Assembly: GCA_013400975.1 (NCBI GenBank)
Contig: WBMZ01006410.1
Coordinates: 310,001 to 374,000 of the forward strand
Origin: Atrichornis clamosus
Taxonomy: Eukaryota > Chordata > Aves > Passeriformes > Menuridae
Length of the DNA: 64,000 nt
Direction of reading: 5' to 3'
Each line of letters starts with the position of its first letter. The stretch's first letter is position 1. The notes below the pieces were generated by a model. The model searched no databases, was not told where the DNA came from, and was given only the letters and a program-made list of their open reading frames with translations. The position numbers and the translations under genes were made by a program. Shown here piece after piece: positions 62,196 through 64,000 of this stretch.

Positions 62196-62365
62196 TCCAG
62201 TTCTCAACTCCATCCCTGGAAGAGGGAGGGAAGTTGGGGAGAGCGAGCAAGCGAGTACCATCTGGTTTGGGAGAGTCTTGGTGTGGGGGACACTAAATTG
62301 GGGAGTGCCACACCTAAACCATGGCACCGTCCTTTTCACCTGATTTCCAATGTGGTGGCTGAGAT
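62196..62365 (+). mobile_element. ERVK-like LTR end with decayed primer-binding site
   Basis: The string CTGGAAGAGGGAGGGAAGTT, then GGGAGAGCGAGCAAGCGAGT (62236), then CTGGTTTGGGAG and CCTAAACCATGGCA (62309-62323), then CCGTCCTTTTCACC resembles the U5 end of ERVK-type LTRs common in songbirds. These end in a GAGCGAGCGAG block and a TAAACCACGACA-like stretch. Shortly after, CCAATGTGGTGGC (62347-62359) resembles a lysine-tRNA primer-binding site with a C-to-T change and one extra base. U3, the far LTR end and retroviral genes are not recognisable, so this is a fragment. Identification is from memory of the family. Confidence 0.4.
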
Positions 62366-64000
62366 TTAGACAGAAGGTGTAATTTAGTTATTTCAAGGCA
62401 TTTCTATGTCAGTATATACGCCACAAGATGTAATATAATTTGTCTGTTACACTGTTTATGCAGCACGCTGTCTGGCACCACAGCCCCAGCCCCTCTAGAC
62501 AGAAGGTACCGACAAATTAAAGAATCAAGCAACAAGCATTTGATCTTCTGTTTATATTGCTTTTCTCAGAAAAACAGGAGAGTCAATTCAACAGAGGTTT
62601 GGTTGCCGTTGTGTGAACATATCTCCTGACCTGAGGGGTAAACTGAAATTTCATAGCTTTAATATCTCGATAAATTTAAATACAGCACAGTCTTAAAAAA
62701 AATTAAATTCCAGAATGTATCTTCTCACGTTTTCTGCTCAGGTGCATGTCAATGATATTTTTTCATAAGCAGACATAGTGCATGTCATTTTGACCTAGCA
62801 AATATGAGGTAGAACTTTCCAGAAGGGAAAAAAATGTAAGGATTTCCTTATTGTTTTTCCTTCCTATCATCAAGAAAATGCTGCTTGAAGCATCAAAGAG
62901 TTCTTAATGTCAAACTGGGTTACTATGGGAGTGTATATTTCACTGCCAGAGATTGTGCTGGGAGTGAGGGAGAATATTAAGTTTTTACTCAATAAGCACC
63001 ATGAAGTTCTATTTCCCTCTACTTTACCAGATTTTAACAAAATGCTATAGTGTCATTAACCTCCTGTCTCCAGACTTAAATCCTTACCCTGGGAATGGAA
63101 GTTCTAACTAATTTTTTTTTCCCCATGAGATACAGTGATTATAGTGCACGTGATATATTTTACTGACTTCAATATTGGCCTTGATTATCTGAGGTGGAAA
63201 ATAGGAACGAAAGAGACAAATAAAAACATTTTTAGGTACTATTTTTGCTTGGAAAAGCCCCTTATTTTTATTCCAAGATTCAAGCTTCTGAAGTGTTCAC
63301 CAGTACCTGAACAAGTTAATTGAAAACTGTCTTTGGTATCTTTGTGGTTGCTGCTGTGAGTGGAAGGGTGGCATGCACTTGAAAAATCTAAAAAACTTGC
63401 AAATGAAAAAGAGGCTAATGTAGATCAAAACTGGGGGCTCAGACATATAACCACAATTAGTATCACGGAACAATTTAGACTCTCATGCTGAGGCACAGTA
63501 ACTATGTGTTAAATGTTCCCAGATTCCTAAATGTTAAAGACCTTGTGGCTTAAATTAGTGCCCAGTGACAAAGTTAAGCTGTGGCATTACCTATATGTGT
63601 GTACAAAGCCCCCTGGATTAATGAACAAAAGACTGCAACTCAACCAAGGTTATCATAATGTGACTGCACTGGAGCATCCCATGTTGCAGACTTTCACAAA
63701 CTCTTAAAAAGGGCTTAAACATGTAGCGCTTTTTTTTCCCCAGCAATAGCTACAAAAGAAAACTGTGCTGTATAAGTGCATAATCTGTTTTCCTAATGTG
63801 CTTTGTGACGTCTCTTGTAAGTGAGATAGTAAATTCTCGGCACCAGTTCGGCCCCTTGTACCTCTGAGAATCATAAAAGAGTATATATTCACATGAGAAA
63901 GCCATCCATTTCTCTCAGATGACAAAGTCTTCTGATAATCTAGGTTGGATACAGATCATTGTGTGATGAAGGGGGTGTCTATAGTGTATTCTTTAACAAA
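62366..64000. other. AT-rich noncoding DNA, nothing recognised
   Basis: No gene, RNA gene or transposon is seen up to the window end. Short T runs (near 63112 and 63730) and unrecognised small open frames are the only items. Confidence 0.6.

Noticed and set aside
1..64000. tRNA, rRNA, snRNA or known microRNA genes
   Set aside because: I looked for the usual internal promoter boxes and familiar mature sequences on both strands by eye and saw none. A covariance-model scan would be the decisive check.

Overview
The window looks like a piece of bird nuclear genome, most likely from a songbird (passerine) or a close neoavian relative. The evidence is the repeat content. There are several CR1 LINE copies, including one young copy with the typical 3' untranslated region and the degenerate ATTCTGTGA-type tail. 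There is also a solo LTR of the ERVL type common in passerines and further LTRs of other endogenous retroviral groups. The background is AT-rich vertebrate DNA with poly(A)/poly(T) runs and short (GT)n, (AT)n and (AAT)n tracts. There are no bacterial-style operons. I found no protein-coding host gene, tRNA, rRNA or known small RNA. The open frames are short, scattered over both strands, and either random or inside LINE/LTR copies. The window is best read as an intron of a long gene or as intergenic gene-poor DNA. Retrovirus and LINE family names rest on memory of the families, because no search could be run.

Layout. 1-6.1 kb: AT-rich unique DNA with an A-rich/(CAA)n tract, a small AT inverted repeat and a TATA-like GC-richer segment near 5.38 kb. 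6.1-8.4 kb: an LTR cluster. A plus-strand ERVL-type solo LTR (6108-6962) lies between CACTC duplications. A second, less certain minus-strand LTR candidate (7171-8068) lies between TTGC duplications. A near-perfect 21-bp-stem hairpin follows at 8343-8397. 9.57-10.08 kb and about 11.9 kb: very old CR1 remnants. 12.65-14.82 kb: the best preserved element, a 5'-truncated CR1 with most of ORF2 and an intact 3' end. Its reverse transcriptase is dead: both visible catalytic motifs have Asp-to-Asn changes, and there are two deletions and several stops. 14.8-25 kb: unique DNA with a possible 40-nt micro-exon signal at 19.69 kb and one unusually long open frame at 21.6-22.2 kb. 24.96-25.23 and 32.63-33.09 kb: two CR1 3' ends. 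33-44 kb: unique AT-rich DNA. 44.03-45.79 kb: an ancient CR1 ORF2 relic with a recognisable 3' end. 46-52 kb: a 28-bp perfect tandem duplication, TG-rich tracts, an antisense CR1 fragment at 49.87-50.21 kb and a (GT)n(AT)n microsatellite. 55.02-55.88 kb: a minus-strand solo LTR between GCTAC duplications, with 31-32-bp tandem repeats upstream of its TATA box and a G-quadruplex motif. 57.87-57.99 kb: an old antisense CR1/L3-like piece. 62.2-62.36 kb: a probable ERVK-like U5 and decayed primer-binding-site remnant.

Nothing suggests genes working together. The window records successive waves of insertion (old CR1, younger CR1, then LTR elements reduced to solo LTRs by recombination) in DNA with little or no coding content. 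I found no convincing new biological system. The best candidates for something unnamed are the 8.34-kb hairpin, the tandem-repeat LTR at 55 kb, and the unassigned AT-rich segments near 39.2-40.0 and 60.7-61.1 kb, which could be conserved regulatory elements.
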